From Stutzerimonas nitrititolerans (GTDB lineage: Bacteria > Pseudomonadota > Gammaproteobacteria > Pseudomonadales > Pseudomonadaceae): 64,000 bases of DNA. Below, one piece after another: positions 7,506 to 16,868 of the stretch (position 1 is its first letter; each line of letters starts with the position of its first letter). Both the position numbers and the translations under genes were made by a program. The notes beneath the pieces are model-generated. The model saw only the letters and a program-made list of their open reading frames with translations, was not told the DNA's origin and ran no database searches. The stretch is from assembly GCF_003696285.1 (NCBI RefSeq), contig NZ_RFFL01000014.1, positions 1 through 64,000 of the forward strand, in the 5' to 3' direction.

Positions 7506-9017
7506 CTAACCAGCCCGGCGGGTGGCCAGGGCTATTCCGATCGAGGTCGCGCCGAGCAGGGCGACGACCAGCACCATCACCGTCACGAAGGCGCTGTCGA
7601 ACGCGTTTTGCGCCAGGCTGACAAGCGGGGCCGCGAGGGCATCGGGCAGAGTCTCGGCGGCGATCAGCGCGCCGTCGAGACTGTCCCGGGCCAGCGCCGG
7701 CGCTGCCTTTCCCGCCGGTGTGGCGAAGGCGGCGGAATACACCGCGGACATCAAGCTGCCCAGTATGGCGATACCCAGCGCACCGCCCAGCTCGTAGGAC
7801 ACCTCTTCGATCGATGCCGCCATGCCCGCGCGGTCCGGCGGCGCGTGCAGCAGCATGGCGCTGGAAGCGGCCGTCATGGCCGCACCGATGCCGAAGCCGA
7901 GCAGGCTGAACGACAGGATCTGCATCCATGGCGCTGCCCCATGGCCCAGCAGGTACAGCAGGGCTCCGGTCGCCGACAGGGCGAGGGATGTGCTCAGGAT
8001 GCGTTCGGCCCCGTAACGCGGTAGCGCCAGCCCTGCCAGCGGACCTGCGACGAAGGCGCCGAGCGGGATCGGCAGAATGGTCAGGCCAGCCTGCAATGGC
8101 GACAGGCCGACGACCAACTGCAGTCGCTGGCTGATCACCAGTTCCATGCCCATCAACGCCGCGGAGGCGATCAAGGCCGTGACCACGCCCGCCGAAAAGC
8201 TGCGATCACGAAACAGCGAGAACTCGATCATCGGCACCGATACCCGGCGCTGACGCCGCAGGAAGGCCAGGCCGCACAGCAATGCCGCAAGCGCCGCAAG
8301 GCTGGCTTGCAGCACCGACGGATCCGCCTTGCCGGCTTCCTTGATGGCCAGCGTCAACCCGACCAGCGCACCCATGATCCACAGCGAGGCGAGCAGATCG
8401 AACGGTCGCTCGGGATTGCCCGGTCTGGATGGCACCCAGACGATGGCCAGGGCCAACGCCAGCACCACGATCGGCACATTGATGATGAACACCGAGCCCC
8501 ACCAGAAATGCTCCAGCAGCACGCCACCGACGACCGGGCCGAAGGCTGCGCCGCCAGAGGCGATGGCGGCCCAGATGCCGAACGCCAGGGCGCGCTCCCG
8601 ATCATCCTCGAAAACGTGGCGGATGATGGCCAGCGTCGCCGGCATCATCATCGCGGCGCCGACGGCCAACGCCACCCGGGCGGCAATCAGTGCCTCGGGA
8701 TTGGGCGAAAAGGCCGCACCCAGGGAAGCCCAGCCAAATACCACCAGGCCGGCGATGAACATCCGCTTGTGACCGAAACGGTCGCCCAGCGCCCCCATCC
8801 CGGGCAGCAGGCCGGCGACGGTGAGCGCGTAGGCGTTGACGATCCAGAGCTTCTCGGTGGCCGAGGCACGAAGCTCGTAGGTCAGACTCGGCAGCGCCAG
8901 GTAGATTACCGTCATGTCGATGACGATCAGCAGAAGGGCGCTGGACAATATCCCCAGCACCAGCCAACGAAGAGGTGATTTCAACGAGCCGTCCTTCGGT
9001 TCCGGTGTTCCAGCCAT
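7506..9017 (-). CDS. MFS drug exporter, DHA2 (SmvA/QacA) family
   Basis: 503-aa polytopic protein with about 14 membrane segments. Features seen are IDMTVIYLALPSL in TM1, the motif-A loop LGDRFGHKR between TM2 and TM3, and the motif-C-like stretch GGAAFGPVVGGVLLEHF in TM5. These fit the 14-TM DHA2 family, closest by eye to SmvA, which exports quaternary ammonium compounds and methyl viologen. It converges on tsdA across repeat copy B. No regulator gene is adjacent. Substrate not determinable. Confidence 0.85.
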   Translation of the reverse strand: MAGTPEPKDGSLKSPLRWLVLGILSSALLLIVIDMTVIYLALPSLTYELRASATEKLWIVNAYALTVAGLLPGMGALGDRFGHKRMFIAGLVVFGWASLGAAFSPNPEALIAARVALAVGAAMMMPATLAIIRHVFEDDRERALAFGIWAAIASGGAAFGPVVGGVLLEHFWWGSVFIINVPIVVLALALAIVWVPSRPGNPERPFDLLASLWIMGALVGLTLAIKEAGKADPSVLQASLAALAALLCGLAFLRRQRRVSVPMIEFSLFRDRSFSAGVVTALIASAALMGMELVISQRLQLVVGLSPLQAGLTILPIPLGAFVAGPLAGLALPRYGAERILSTSLALSATGALLYLLGHGAAPWMQILSFSLLGFGIGAAMTAASSAMLLHAPPDRAGMAASIEEVSYELGGALGIAILGSLMSAVYSAAFATPAGKAAPALARDSLDGALIAAETLPDALAAPLVSLAQNAFDSAFVTVMVLVVALLGATSIGIALATRRAG

Positions 9018-9178
9018 GTCTGGATGAAGTGGCCCGAGATTATGAGCGATATCGCTGTGATGGTCTGTATGGAGCGCTGACGGGGCAAGCGTGGCATCGT
9101 CTTACGGTTCGTACCGGTTTCGAGACGATAGCTCCCCAACCCCGTACAGCAGTGTGCGACAGAAGCTGTACCTGCTTC

Positions 9179-9883
9179 TCAATTGTGACCTGGCGCTGGG
9201 CTTGAGCGGCTATGGACAAATGCGTTTACGTCAGCTGCCAAACCCTTTATCGCCAATTTGAAATCATTGGCAGTAATCGCCTGATGGCTGTCCTTCAGTG
9301 TCTCGCCAAGAACCTTTCGGACGACTTTTATCACCGGTTGACCCGTGGTTGCATCGACCACATAGGCCTCGACGTACAGCTCAGTGTTCTGGTCGCGATA
9401 ACCGGCAGCGCTCGAAACAGCGCCGGCAACGGCCGTTACGGGCAATATCTCGTACCACTGCATGCCCTCGTCGGAGGCGGAGACGCCCGTGATGGCAGCG
9501 TTCAATACCAGAGTGCGGGAGTTGGCAGGCGCGGCATCTGCCCTAGGCAACGTTTGATATTTCTGCGCGAGTACGGTCCTTACGCTTGAACTCATTACTG
9601 ACTGGAGTTCCCGCAAGGTCTGCAGATTGACTCGCTCATTGGGGTGCGGCGCCGGGTACAGCTCGAGTTGCTCAAACGCGACGGTATCGTAGGCGTCTGG
9701 GTCGAACCCCTCGGCGACCCAGCGCATCACAGGTTGACCATTTGCAGAAACGGTCTGCTGTAGGCCTTCGTAGCTTGGCAGAAAGCCAGAGTACTGGTCT
9801 TCTTTCGTGACTTTTGACGTGCAGCCAAAGAGCAAAATGCCACTTAGCCCGACACCGGTCAGAATTATCCTGAAAATATTCAT
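9179..9883 (-). CDS. DUF3313-type outer-membrane lipoprotein
   Basis: 234 aa with a lipoprotein signal (LLFGC, Cys21), so probably lipid-anchored. The rest looks like the DUF3313 family: an early DQYSGFLPSYEGL segment and later repeated beta-rich stretches. Function of the family is unknown. A good ribosome site (AAGGGAG) precedes the ATG at 9883. Base composition is visibly lower in GC than the neighbouring cytochrome and receptor genes, hinting at separate origin. Confidence 0.7.
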   Translation of the reverse strand: MNIFRIILTGVGLSGILLFGCTSKVTKEDQYSGFLPSYEGLQQTVSANGQPVMRWVAEGFDPDAYDTVAFEQLELYPAPHPNERVNLQTLRELQSVMSSSVRTVLAQKYQTLPRADAAPANSRTLVLNAAITGVSASDEGMQWYEILPVTAVAGAVSSAAGYRDQNTELYVEAYVVDATTGQPVIKVVRKVLGETLKDSHQAITANDFKLAIKGLAADVNAFVHSRSSPAPGHN

Positions 9884-10212
9884 GGTTTCTCCCTTTCAGT
9901 AGGTCCGGTTCAATGAAAACGGATACCTACCAAGCGATTTTATTTCGGGCTTCCGAAAACTCAGTGACCTGCTGAGACAGCGATGTACCACCAACAGAAG
10001 AACGCTCACTCGTGGCCCGGCATGTGCTGCTCGACGTTCCCGCGCCTGCATCTGCATACCTGCAACACGGGCCTGAGACACCTGGTGGCCTGTGCCAAGA
10101 TGGCAGTGTGGTTTCGTTCCATAGGTATAGCTGGTTTGCTTCGCATGCGCAGGCGGCTGTACCGACCGTTACCGTGCGCTCTCTTACCGTGCGTTGGGGC
10201 CGCTTCCCTCGG
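9884..10212. other. gap without a supported gene
   Basis: 329 bp between the nuclease and lipoprotein genes. Short frames on both strands lack ribosome sites and recognisable motifs. I see no repeat, RNA gene or clear promoter beyond the space needed for the lipoprotein gene promoter. Confidence 0.5.
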
Positions 10213-10719
10213 TCATTGGCCAGCCTGTGCCTGGCTGCTTTCCTTGAACTTGCGCCACAGGCCTGTGCGCCGGGCACGCGCTTCGCTTTCCTCGAATTCG
10301 TAGGCGTACCGCTCCTCGACTGGCTGCTGACTGGCGTATCGCTGCGCCCATCGGGCCATGCCGGACGCGAGTTGTGCCCTGCCGACATCGAGGGTATGGC
10401 CACAGCCTGGGCAGTCGACCGGCTCTACCCATACAGCACCGATGATGCGCCCGTGATGATCGCGGTAGGTCCAATGGACGGTTGCCGACTTGCCGTGGGC
10501 CAGATCCGCGAGGTGTTGCCGGGCACGCTCAGCAAACGGCTGCTTGCGTCCAGGTGAATCGATCCCGCGGAGCCGGATCAGCTCTTGCCTGTTATCGACC
10601 GTCAGGCAAATGAGCGTGTCGCCGCGCGTCACGCTTGCGACACGGCATTCGAGTTGGGCCGCGAAGGCGGGGGCGTAGAGAAGGAACAGGGCGAGGCCGA
10701 CGCTGGATGAGGCGACCAT
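10213..10719 (-). CDS. secreted SNase-like (thermonuclease family) nuclease
   Basis: 168 aa from the ATG at 10719, which gives a clear signal peptide (to about AFAAQ). The staphylococcal-nuclease fold is indicated by RVASVTRGDTLIC, the catalytic-loop motif RLRGIDSPGRKQPF, a later HWTYRDHHGRIIG strand and a C-terminal Arg-rich helix (EEERYAYEFEESEARARR-like). Likely a periplasmic or secreted Ca-dependent nuclease. The upstream in-frame extension to 10923 lacks a signal sequence and is rejected. Confidence 0.8.
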   Translation of the reverse strand: MVASSSVGLALFLLYAPAFAAQLECRVASVTRGDTLICLTVDNRQELIRLRGIDSPGRKQPFAERARQHLADLAHGKSATVHWTYRDHHGRIIGAVWVEPVDCPGCGHTLDVGRAQLASGMARWAQRYASQQPVEERYAYEFEESEARARRTGLWRKFKESSQAQAGQ

Positions 10720-10989
10720 GGTCCTGTGTGGCCTTCCAGTGGGACCGAGCCAGTGACGGACCGAAAGGCGATGTCCAATCCCATGCTTTGGATCAGTGGG
10801 GTCCAAGGTAAGCACTCGGCGTGTCTCCCAGGATTTCGAACCTTCGACGATACGTCTGACTTTGCGCAGATCGCTGTATATGGCAATCCACAAATCCCAC
10901 TTCCAGGCCGATGTCACCGGCAAGACTTGAAGCGGGTGGCGATTGTACGCTCATTCAGCCATTGACAAGTGATAGGCAGGATTTATCTA

Positions 10990-11008
10990 ATCAATGCAAA
11001 TCATTATC
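10990..11008 (+). promoter_or_regulatory. Fur box
   Basis: AATGCAAATCATTATC matches 14 of 16 positions of the consensus half AATGATAATCATTATC (14 of 19 over the full box). It lies about 40 bp upstream of the siderophore-receptor start. The rest of the 10720-11046 gap holds no gene. Confidence 0.7.
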
Positions 11009-11046
11009 AGTTTGATCTGCATTACTTATAAGAAGGTAAATCTCCC

Positions 11047-13167
11047 ATGCGTGTCCTTGTCGCTTCGCACCCTTTTTCGTTGCGTCCGATAGCCCTGGCT
11101 ATGCCGGTGCTGGTTGCCTGTTTCGCCGTCGAGGCCCAGGAGGCGGTTGAACTCGAAGCGCAGCAGATCACTGCGCCGCGAGAGGTAGAGCGGGGTAATG
11201 GGCCGGTAGACGGTTATGTGGCCAGGCGCAGTGTCAGCGCCACCAAGACCGATACGCCACTCATCGAAACGCCGCAATCGATCAGCGTGATCACCCGCGA
11301 TCGCATTCGCGACCAGGGCTCGCTGACCATTCAGGATGCGCTGCGCTATGTGTCGGGGATGCGCGGCGAGGCCTATGGCTTCGATAGTCGCGGCGATTCC
11401 TCGCTGGTGCGCGGCGTCACGCCAACGACCTTTCTCGATGGCCTGCAGCAGAGCGTCGGCTCATACAACAACACGCGCACCGATCCCTTCACTCTCGAAC
11501 GCATCGAGGTCATCAAGGGCCCGTCCTCGATGCTGTACGGCCAGAGTTCGGTGGGTGGTTTGCTAAATCTGGTCAGCAAGCGCCCGCAGGCCGAGCAGAA
11601 GAACGAGCTGCAGTTGCAGTATGGCTCCTTCGACCGCAAGCAGATCGCCTTCGACAGCACCGGGCCGCTCGACGACGATGGCACCTGGCTCTACCGCGTG
11701 GTGGCGATCCAGCGCGACAGCCAGACCCAGGTCGACCACACCAAGGACAACCGACTCGTGTTCATGCCCTCGTTGACCTGGCGTCCGAACGAGCAATTCG
11801 AATGGACACTGATGGCCAATGTGCAGAAGGACGACGGCGGCACCACCAGCTCCTTCCTCCCGCATCGCGGTACCGTGCTCGGTGCGCCCTATGGCGAGAT
11901 CGGCAGCGAGCGCTTCGTCAGCGAGCCGGGTTTCGACGAATACGATACCGAGCAGAAGGCGCTGACCTCGCAGATGAGCTGGCGACTGGATGATACCTGG
12001 ACGTTGCGACAGAACCTGCGCTGGCAGAAGAGCAAGGTCAGCTACCAGACGATGTATGGCTGGCCGCCAGTGCTCGGGGCTGACGACCGCACGGTCAACC
12101 GCATCTGGTCCGTCTCCAAACCGGAAGTGACGATCTGGACCGCCGACCACCAGGCAGAGTCCCGCTTCGACACCGGCGCGCTGCAGCACACGCTGCTGGT
12201 CGGCCTCGACTATCGGCATTCGGTCACGGATAGCAAGAGGGCCAGCGGGGTGGCCACGCCGCTCGACCTTTACGATCCGGTGTACGGCACCTTTTATCCG
12301 GATATTGCGCTTGTCGACGAGCCGCAGCAGCGCGTGGCGCAAAAGGGGCTGTATGCGCAGGACCAGATCCGCTACCAGAACTGGCTGTTGACGCTCGGTT
12401 TGCGCAAGGACTGGGCCGATACCCGGGTCGAGGGTGGGGCAAGGCAGGAAGACGATGCCGTGACCGGACGGGTGGGGCTGACCTATCTGTTCGATAACGG
12501 CATTGCGCCCTACATCAGTTACAGCGAGTCCTTCACACCGATCATCGGCCTGAACAGGGTTACCCAGCAGTCCTACGATCCGCTCGAGGGCGAGCAGTGG
12601 GAATTGGGTGTCAAGTATCAGCCGCCCGGCAGCAATACGCTGCTGACCGCCGCGGTGTTCGATCTGCGCGAGCAGAACCGGCAGATGCCCGATCCGGCGA
12701 ATCCGCTCAACACCATTCAGGCCGGCGAGGCGAGGGTCAAGGGGCTGGAGCTCGAGGGGCTGGTGGAAGTGACATCCGGCTGGGACCTGATCGGCAACTA
12801 CACCTATCTGGACAGCGAGGTGGAAACGGGCCCGGCAGCGCAGCAGGGCAAGCGCATTGCCAGCGTACCTGAGCACATGGCTTCGCTGTGGACGCAGCAC
12901 CGCTTCAGCATCGCCGGTATTCCGGGCTTCAGCGCCGGTGCCGGGGTGCGTTACGTCGGTGCCAGCTGGGATGGTACCGACAGCCTGAAAACGCCCTCGA
13001 CCACGCTGTTCGACGCCATGCTCGGCTACGCCTATCAGGACTGGGCGTTCACCCTCAACGCGACCAACCTCGAGGACGAAACCTACTACACCACCTGTCT
13101 GTCACGTGGCGACTGCTTCACCGGCAATCGCCGCACGGTGGTGGCCACCGCGAGCTACAGTTTCTGA
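11047..13167 (+). CDS. TonB-dependent siderophore receptor (ferrichrome/ferrioxamine type)
   Basis: 706-aa outer-membrane receptor. It has a signal peptide (about 1-30), a TonB-box-like LEAQQITAPRE, a plug domain with TPQSISVITRDRI and VIKGPSSMLYGQSSVGGLLN, and a 22-strand barrel ending in the typical aromatic SYSF. There is no N-terminal STN signalling domain, so it should not act through an anti-sigma factor. The plug motifs are those of the FhuA/FoxA/FhuE hydroxamate receptor class. A Fur box precedes it, and the downstream DUF3649-PepSY-DUF3325 genes form one iron-uptake unit with it. The siderophore is not identifiable from sequence. Confidence 0.92.
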   Translation: MRVLVASHPFSLRPIALAMPVLVACFAVEAQEAVELEAQQITAPREVERGNGPVDGYVARRSVSATKTDTPLIETPQSISVITRDRIRDQGSLTIQDALRYVSGMRGEAYGFDSRGDSSLVRGVTPTTFLDGLQQSVGSYNNTRTDPFTLERIEVIKGPSSMLYGQSSVGGLLNLVSKRPQAEQKNELQLQYGSFDRKQIAFDSTGPLDDDGTWLYRVVAIQRDSQTQVDHTKDNRLVFMPSLTWRPNEQFEWTLMANVQKDDGGTTSSFLPHRGTVLGAPYGEIGSERFVSEPGFDEYDTEQKALTSQMSWRLDDTWTLRQNLRWQKSKVSYQTMYGWPPVLGADDRTVNRIWSVSKPEVTIWTADHQAESRFDTGALQHTLLVGLDYRHSVTDSKRASGVATPLDLYDPVYGTFYPDIALVDEPQQRVAQKGLYAQDQIRYQNWLLTLGLRKDWADTRVEGGARQEDDAVTGRVGLTYLFDNGIAPYISYSESFTPIIGLNRVTQQSYDPLEGEQWELGVKYQPPGSNTLLTAAVFDLREQNRQMPDPANPLNTIQAGEARVKGLELEGLVEVTSGWDLIGNYTYLDSEVETGPAAQQGKRIASVPEHMASLWTQHRFSIAGIPGFSAGAGVRYVGASWDGTDSLKTPSTTLFDAMLGYAYQDWAFTLNATNLEDETYYTTCLSRGDCFTGNRRTVVATASYSF

Positions 13168-13200
13168 TCGCCGAGTGCGGCCCGCAACCGAGGACAAGAC

Positions 13201-13497
13201 GTGATTCGCAATGCCTCTATCAAACGCTGGAACATCGCCTCGCGTGTACTCGCTGCGCTGGTTGGCGGTTACGCGGTGGCTTACGGCGTGACCGCCTTTC
13301 TGGCGGTCTACCTGCCGCTGGCGCGGCCTGACCGCGTGGTGTTTTCCAGCCTGGCCAGCTTCGCCGTCTGGACCGCGGTGGTCATCTATGTGTTCGCTGC
13401 GCGCAGCGCCACGCGCGTGTGGCTGTTGCTCGTCGGCCTCACCGTTGTGCTGTGCCTGGCTGCATTCCTTCCCGCAGACTGGAGAATCCGCCCATGA
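13201..13497 (+). CDS. small DUF3649-like membrane protein
   Basis: 98 aa with three predicted membrane helices (about 15-38, 46-66, 72-92). It lies between the receptor and the PepSY protein, which it overlaps by 4 bp (ATGA). DUF3649 proteins recur beside PepSY and DUF3325 genes in iron-uptake loci; their role is unknown. The GTG start at 13201 is preceded by GAGGACAAG. Confidence 0.75.
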   Translation: MIRNASIKRWNIASRVLAALVGGYAVAYGVTAFLAVYLPLARPDRVVFSSLASFAVWTAVVIYVFAARSATRVWLLLVGLTVVLCLAAFLPADWRIRP

Positions 13498-15020
13498 ATC
13501 TGCGCCAAAGCATGGCCGGGCTGCACACCTGGGGCGGGTTGCTGCCGAGCTGGCTGCTCTACGTGATCATCTTCGCCGGCACCGTGGCCTGCTTCGACAA
13601 GGAGCTCAACCGCTGGATGCGCCCGGCGCTGCACGAAGGCGTGGTCTCGACCCAGGGCGCCGATGATGTACGCGACTGGTTGCAACGCAACGTCAGCGAG
13701 GAGCTGCATGCGTTCTGGATGCACGGCCCCACCGCGAGGGAACCCTACTGGCGGCTCGGCTGGGAGGTGGACAGCACCGAAACCTTCCATAACGTGGCCT
13801 TCGATCCACGGGGCGCACGGCCCGAGCCCATGCCGGAGACGCTCGGCGGAGATTTCTTCTTCAAGCTGCACTACAACTTGCACGCGGGCGACGTCGGCAT
13901 GTACATCGTCGGTCTGGCGGGCATGTTCATGCTCGTCGCGCTGGTATCGGGGCTGATCATCCACCGGCGGATCTTCAAGGATTTCTTCACCCTGCGACCC
14001 AAGGCCAACGGCCAGCGCGCCTGGCTCGATGCCCACAACCTGTTCGGCGTGGTGGGCTTCCCGTTCCATCTGATTCTCGCCTATACCGGCGTGGCCATCT
14101 TCGTCGCGTCCTACATGCCGGCCGCCGCGCAGGTGAGCTATTCGGGCAACGTCATGCAGTACTTCGGCGAGGTGATGGGCAGCTACCATCGTGAAGAGCT
14201 GCACCAGCCGGCTGCCGCGCCCAGGTCGCTCGATGCGTTGATAGCGGAATCGCGCCGTCTATGGGACGGTGCCGAGGTGGGCTGGGTCAGCGTGCATCAC
14301 CCGGATGACGCCTCGGCCGTGGTCGACGTGCGCCGGCGGGACGGCTCGCGTATCGGTACGCCTCAGGACACCCTCACCTACGACGCCACCACCGGCGAAC
14401 TGCTCAATCGTCAGGACGCCTCCACCGGCTATCGCGCCTACCTCTGGCTGGCCGGCCTGCACATGGCGCAGTTCGGCGGCAGCCTGGTGCGCCTGCTCTA
14501 TCTGCTGATGGGCCTGTGCGGTTGCGCCATGCTCGTCGGTGGCCTGCAGGTCTGGCTGGCCAAGCGCGAGGGCAGGGGTGACAGGAGTCTGGTATGGGTA
14601 CGGGCGCTGAACGCCTCGGTATTCGCCGGCCTTCCGCTCGCCAGCCTGGCGTTGCTCTGGGGCAACCGCCTGATACCGGCGACCTTCAGCGAGCGCGCCA
14701 TTGCCGAAGGCTGGGTGTTCGTCGGCGCCTGGCTGCTGATGACCCTCTGGGCCGTGTTGGAGCGCAGGAACGCTCGCCGACTGCTACGCCACCAACTATT
14801 GCTTGGCGCTGTGCTTGCACTTGGACTGCCGCTTCTCAACGGGCTGACTGCCGACGGGCATCTGCTCGCGAGCCTGGCGCGTGGCGACTGGGCGCTGGCA
14901 TCGGTGGACCTGTTCCTGATCGCCGCGGGCCTGATCTGCCTCGCGTGCGCTCGGCGCTTCAGTGCAGCGCCGGCCCGCGCGGTGGTGCCTGGCCGAGCCA
15001 ATCGGGTACGGGAGGCATGA
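13494..15020 (+). CDS. PepSY-domain membrane protein (PiuB-like iron-uptake factor)
   Basis: 508 aa from the ATG at 13494. A first TM near residues 17-37 precedes a periplasmic PepSY region. Then come a helix pair (about 140-165 and 190-230), a second periplasmic stretch and several C-terminal TMs. It belongs to the PepSY_TM family, which accompanies siderophore receptors; some members are proposed or shown to reduce ferri-siderophores. Conserved histidines next to TMs (HTWGG, HYNLHAGD, HNLFGVVGFPFH) would suit haem or metal binding. It overlaps both neighbours, so it is firmly part of the receptor operon. Confidence 0.88.
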   Translation: MNLRQSMAGLHTWGGLLPSWLLYVIIFAGTVACFDKELNRWMRPALHEGVVSTQGADDVRDWLQRNVSEELHAFWMHGPTAREPYWRLGWEVDSTETFHNVAFDPRGARPEPMPETLGGDFFFKLHYNLHAGDVGMYIVGLAGMFMLVALVSGLIIHRRIFKDFFTLRPKANGQRAWLDAHNLFGVVGFPFHLILAYTGVAIFVASYMPAAAQVSYSGNVMQYFGEVMGSYHREELHQPAAAPRSLDALIAESRRLWDGAEVGWVSVHHPDDASAVVDVRRRDGSRIGTPQDTLTYDATTGELLNRQDASTGYRAYLWLAGLHMAQFGGSLVRLLYLLMGLCGCAMLVGGLQVWLAKREGRGDRSLVWVRALNASVFAGLPLASLALLWGNRLIPATFSERAIAEGWVFVGAWLLMTLWAVLERRNARRLLRHQLLLGAVLALGLPLLNGLTADGHLLASLARGDWALASVDLFLIAAGLICLACARRFSAAPARAVVPGRANRVREA

Positions 15021-15346
15021 GCGTGCTGCTACTGGCTTTTGCCCTGAACTACCTGGCGATGCTGCTGCAATGCCTGACCATGAGTCGCCATCGTGGGGCG
15101 CTGTTGCGTGACGGAGCTCTTCTGCCGGGCAAGCCGGTCATGCGCGCGCTGGCTGTCGTCTGCTTCGGCTTGGCCCTGTGGCTTTGCGTCGATAGCCAGG
15201 GCGGGGAGATCGGCTCGGTCGTCTGGCTTTGCCTGCTGATGCTGTCCGGCGTGTTGCTGGTGCTGTTGCTGGCCTGGCGCGCGCGCTGGGTATTGCCCTT
15301 GGCACCGCTGCTGATGGTTGGCGGAGCTTTGCAGGGCATGCTCTAA
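15017..15346 (+). CDS. DUF3325-type membrane protein
   Basis: 109 aa with three or four hydrophobic helices. It starts inside the end of the PepSY gene (ATGA) with GGGAGG just upstream. DUF3325 proteins are the usual last member of DUF3649-PepSY-DUF3325 iron modules. No catalytic motif is visible. It converges on the ArsR-family gene with a 5-bp gap. Confidence 0.75.
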   Translation: MSVLLLAFALNYLAMLLQCLTMSRHRGALLRDGALLPGKPVMRALAVVCFGLALWLCVDSQGGEIGSVVWLCLLMLSGVLLVLLLAWRARWVLPLAPLLMVGGALQGML

Positions 15347-15351
15347 AACTG

Positions 15352-16050
15352 TCACGAAGGCCCGCCGTGTTCAGGGCGAAGGATGGCCAGCAGTGCGGTC
15401 TCGCCCTGGCCACTGAACAGGATGGCGCGCGAACCGCTCACTCGTTTCGCCCAGCCGAGTTCGAGCGTACGTTGCATGAGTGCGGCCCCGAGTGCGCCTG
15501 CCAGGTGATGCCTGCGCTCGCTCCAGTCCAGACATGACCTGCAGAGTGAACGCCTCGAGCGAGCCGCTTCATCCGGATCGATCCCCAGTCGCCTGAACCA
15601 CGCCCGCCCATGCTCCGTGAGCCATAGCCCTTCCTGGTGCTTCTCGAATATGCCTTGTTGGAGCATCTGATCGTATGCCAGCACGCCCAGCTCCCCGGCG
15701 AGGTGGTCGTAACAGATACGCGCCTTGCGCAGCGCCGGGTCGCACGGGCCTATGCGCGGGCGGGTTTCATCGGCTCTTGGCGCCATGCCCATCAACGACT
15801 CGAGAATCTGCGCCACATCGGGGCCGTCGAGCCGATAGTAGCGGTGCCGCCCCTGGCGCTCGACCTCGAGCAGCCCGGCGTCATGCAGCTTCGCGAGGTG
15901 AAAGCTGATGGTCTGCCTGGTTACACCGGCGATGTCGGCCAGTTCGGTCGCTGTCAGTGCGCCGCCGGACATCAGCGCGGACAGGACTGCCGCTCGGGCG
16001 TTGTCTCCGATGAGTACTGCGACGCGTGCAATATTGGGGCCTTCGGTCAT
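15352..16050 (-). CDS. ArsR-family winged-helix regulator
   Basis: 232 aa. Residues about 8-85 form an ArsR-type winged helix ([21 protein letters not shown] recognition region, then the wing [11 protein letters not shown]). The C-terminal part (about 95-232) has Cys residues in [19 protein letters not shown] and [10 protein letters not shown], and is longer than in typical ArsR (about 110 aa). The cysteines may bind a metal or sense redox state, but this is not shown. It diverges from the NIPSNAP/ABM pair across 75 bp and is the obvious candidate repressor of them. Confidence 0.82.
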   Translation of the reverse strand: MTEGPNIARVAVLIGDNARAAVLSALMSGGALTATELADIAGVTRQTISFHLAKLHDAGLLEVERQGRHRYYRLDGPDVAQILESLMGMAPRADETRPRIGPCDPALRKARICYDHLAGELGVLAYDQMLQQGIFEKHQEGLWLTEHGRAWFRRLGIDPDEAARSRRSLCRSCLDWSERRHHLAGALGAALMQRTLELGWAKRVSGSRAILFSGQGETALLAILRPEHGGPS

Positions 16051-16125
16051 GATTCGATCCTAGTCGAACCACCGGAATCGACAAGACGCTACCTTGTGAA
16101 TTGCTTGTTCGAAGGAGGGCAGCAC

Positions 16126-16473
16126 ATGAGCATCACCTGCGTCATCCGCTACGAGATCGATCCCTTTCAGCGCGAGGCCTTCAGGGAGTACGCCGCCAAC
16201 TGGGGACGCATCATTCCGAGGTGCGGCGGCCACCTGCTGGGGTATTTCCTGCCACACGAGGGAACGAACGACGTCGCCTGGGGGCTGATCGCGTTCGAGA
16301 GCCTGGCCGCTTACGAGTCGTACCGTGCCCGTCTGAAGGCCGACGAAGAGGGGGGCAGGAACTTCGCCATGGCTCATCAGCGTCGGCTGATCCTCAAGGA
16401 GGAACGAACCTTCGTCGAGGTGGTGGCGGGAACGCTTGGCTTAGCGCCATGGCCCGGGGAGGATGCGGCATGA
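16126..16473 (+). CDS. NIPSNAP-family protein
   Basis: 115 aa from the ATG at 16126, with a strong ribosome site (AAGGAGGG). The ferredoxin-like alpha/beta pattern starts with [20 protein letters not shown] and continues with [13 protein letters not shown] and [15 protein letters not shown], as in NIPSNAP proteins, a dimeric alpha/beta-barrel family of uncertain function. It overlaps the next gene by 4 bp and diverges from the ArsR-family gene. The upstream extension to 15637 runs antisense through the regulator and is not coding. Confidence 0.8.
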   Translation: MSITCVIRYEIDPFQREAFREYAANWGRIIPRCGGHLLGYFLPHEGTNDVAWGLIAFESLAAYESYRARLKADEEGGRNFAMAHQRRLILKEERTFVEVVAGTLGLAPWPGEDAA

Positions 16474-16817
16474 TCGCGGTTATTTTCGAGGTCCTGCCCC
16501 ACGCGGACCGGAAGCGGGACTACCTCGACGCCGCGAGCGCGCTGCGTCCGCACCTGGACGGCATCGACGGCTTTCTCTCCATCGAGCGGTTCGAAAGCCT
16601 GAGCCAGCCCGGAAAGATTCTTTCGCTCTCGTTCTGGCGGGACGAGGAAGCCGTACGGCAATGGCGCAACTTCGAACTGCACCGGTCCACGCAGAAGGCC
16701 GGACGGCAGGTCATCTTCGCCGACTACCGGCTCCGTGTCGCCTCGGTCATCCGGGACTACGGCCTGAACGACCGGGACGAAGTGCCCGAGGATTCGCGTG
16801 AGGTGCATCCGTCATAG
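16470..16817 (+). CDS. antibiotic biosynthesis monooxygenase (ABM) domain protein
   Basis: 115-aa dimeric alpha/beta-barrel protein: [30 protein letters not shown] and [18 protein letters not shown] match the ABM fold. Such proteins include quinol monooxygenases and haem-degrading enzymes; no haem-iron ligand is obvious here. Translationally coupled (ATGA) to the NIPSNAP gene and probably under the same ArsR-type regulator. Confidence 0.82.
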   Translation: MIAVIFEVLPHADRKRDYLDAASALRPHLDGIDGFLSIERFESLSQPGKILSLSFWRDEEAVRQWRNFELHRSTQKAGRQVIFADYRLRVASVIRDYGLNDRDEVPEDSREVHPS

Positions 16818-16868
16818 TCCGGCAGGCCGCGACTCTGGAAAGCTGGCCTTTCATTGGGCAGACGGCTG

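Noticed and set aside
10820-10860. tRNA-like T-loop (GGTTCGAA on the minus strand)
   Set aside because: The flanking bases do not form a T-stem, and no acceptor, D or anticodon arm could be found, so at most a decayed fragment.
10720-10923. Longer nuclease start at 10923
   Set aside because: The extra 68 residues have no homology features and would bury the signal peptide that starts at 10719.
11563-12900. 445-codon frame antisense to the siderophore receptor
   Set aside because: Shadow of the GC-rich receptor gene, low-complexity composition and no start signal.
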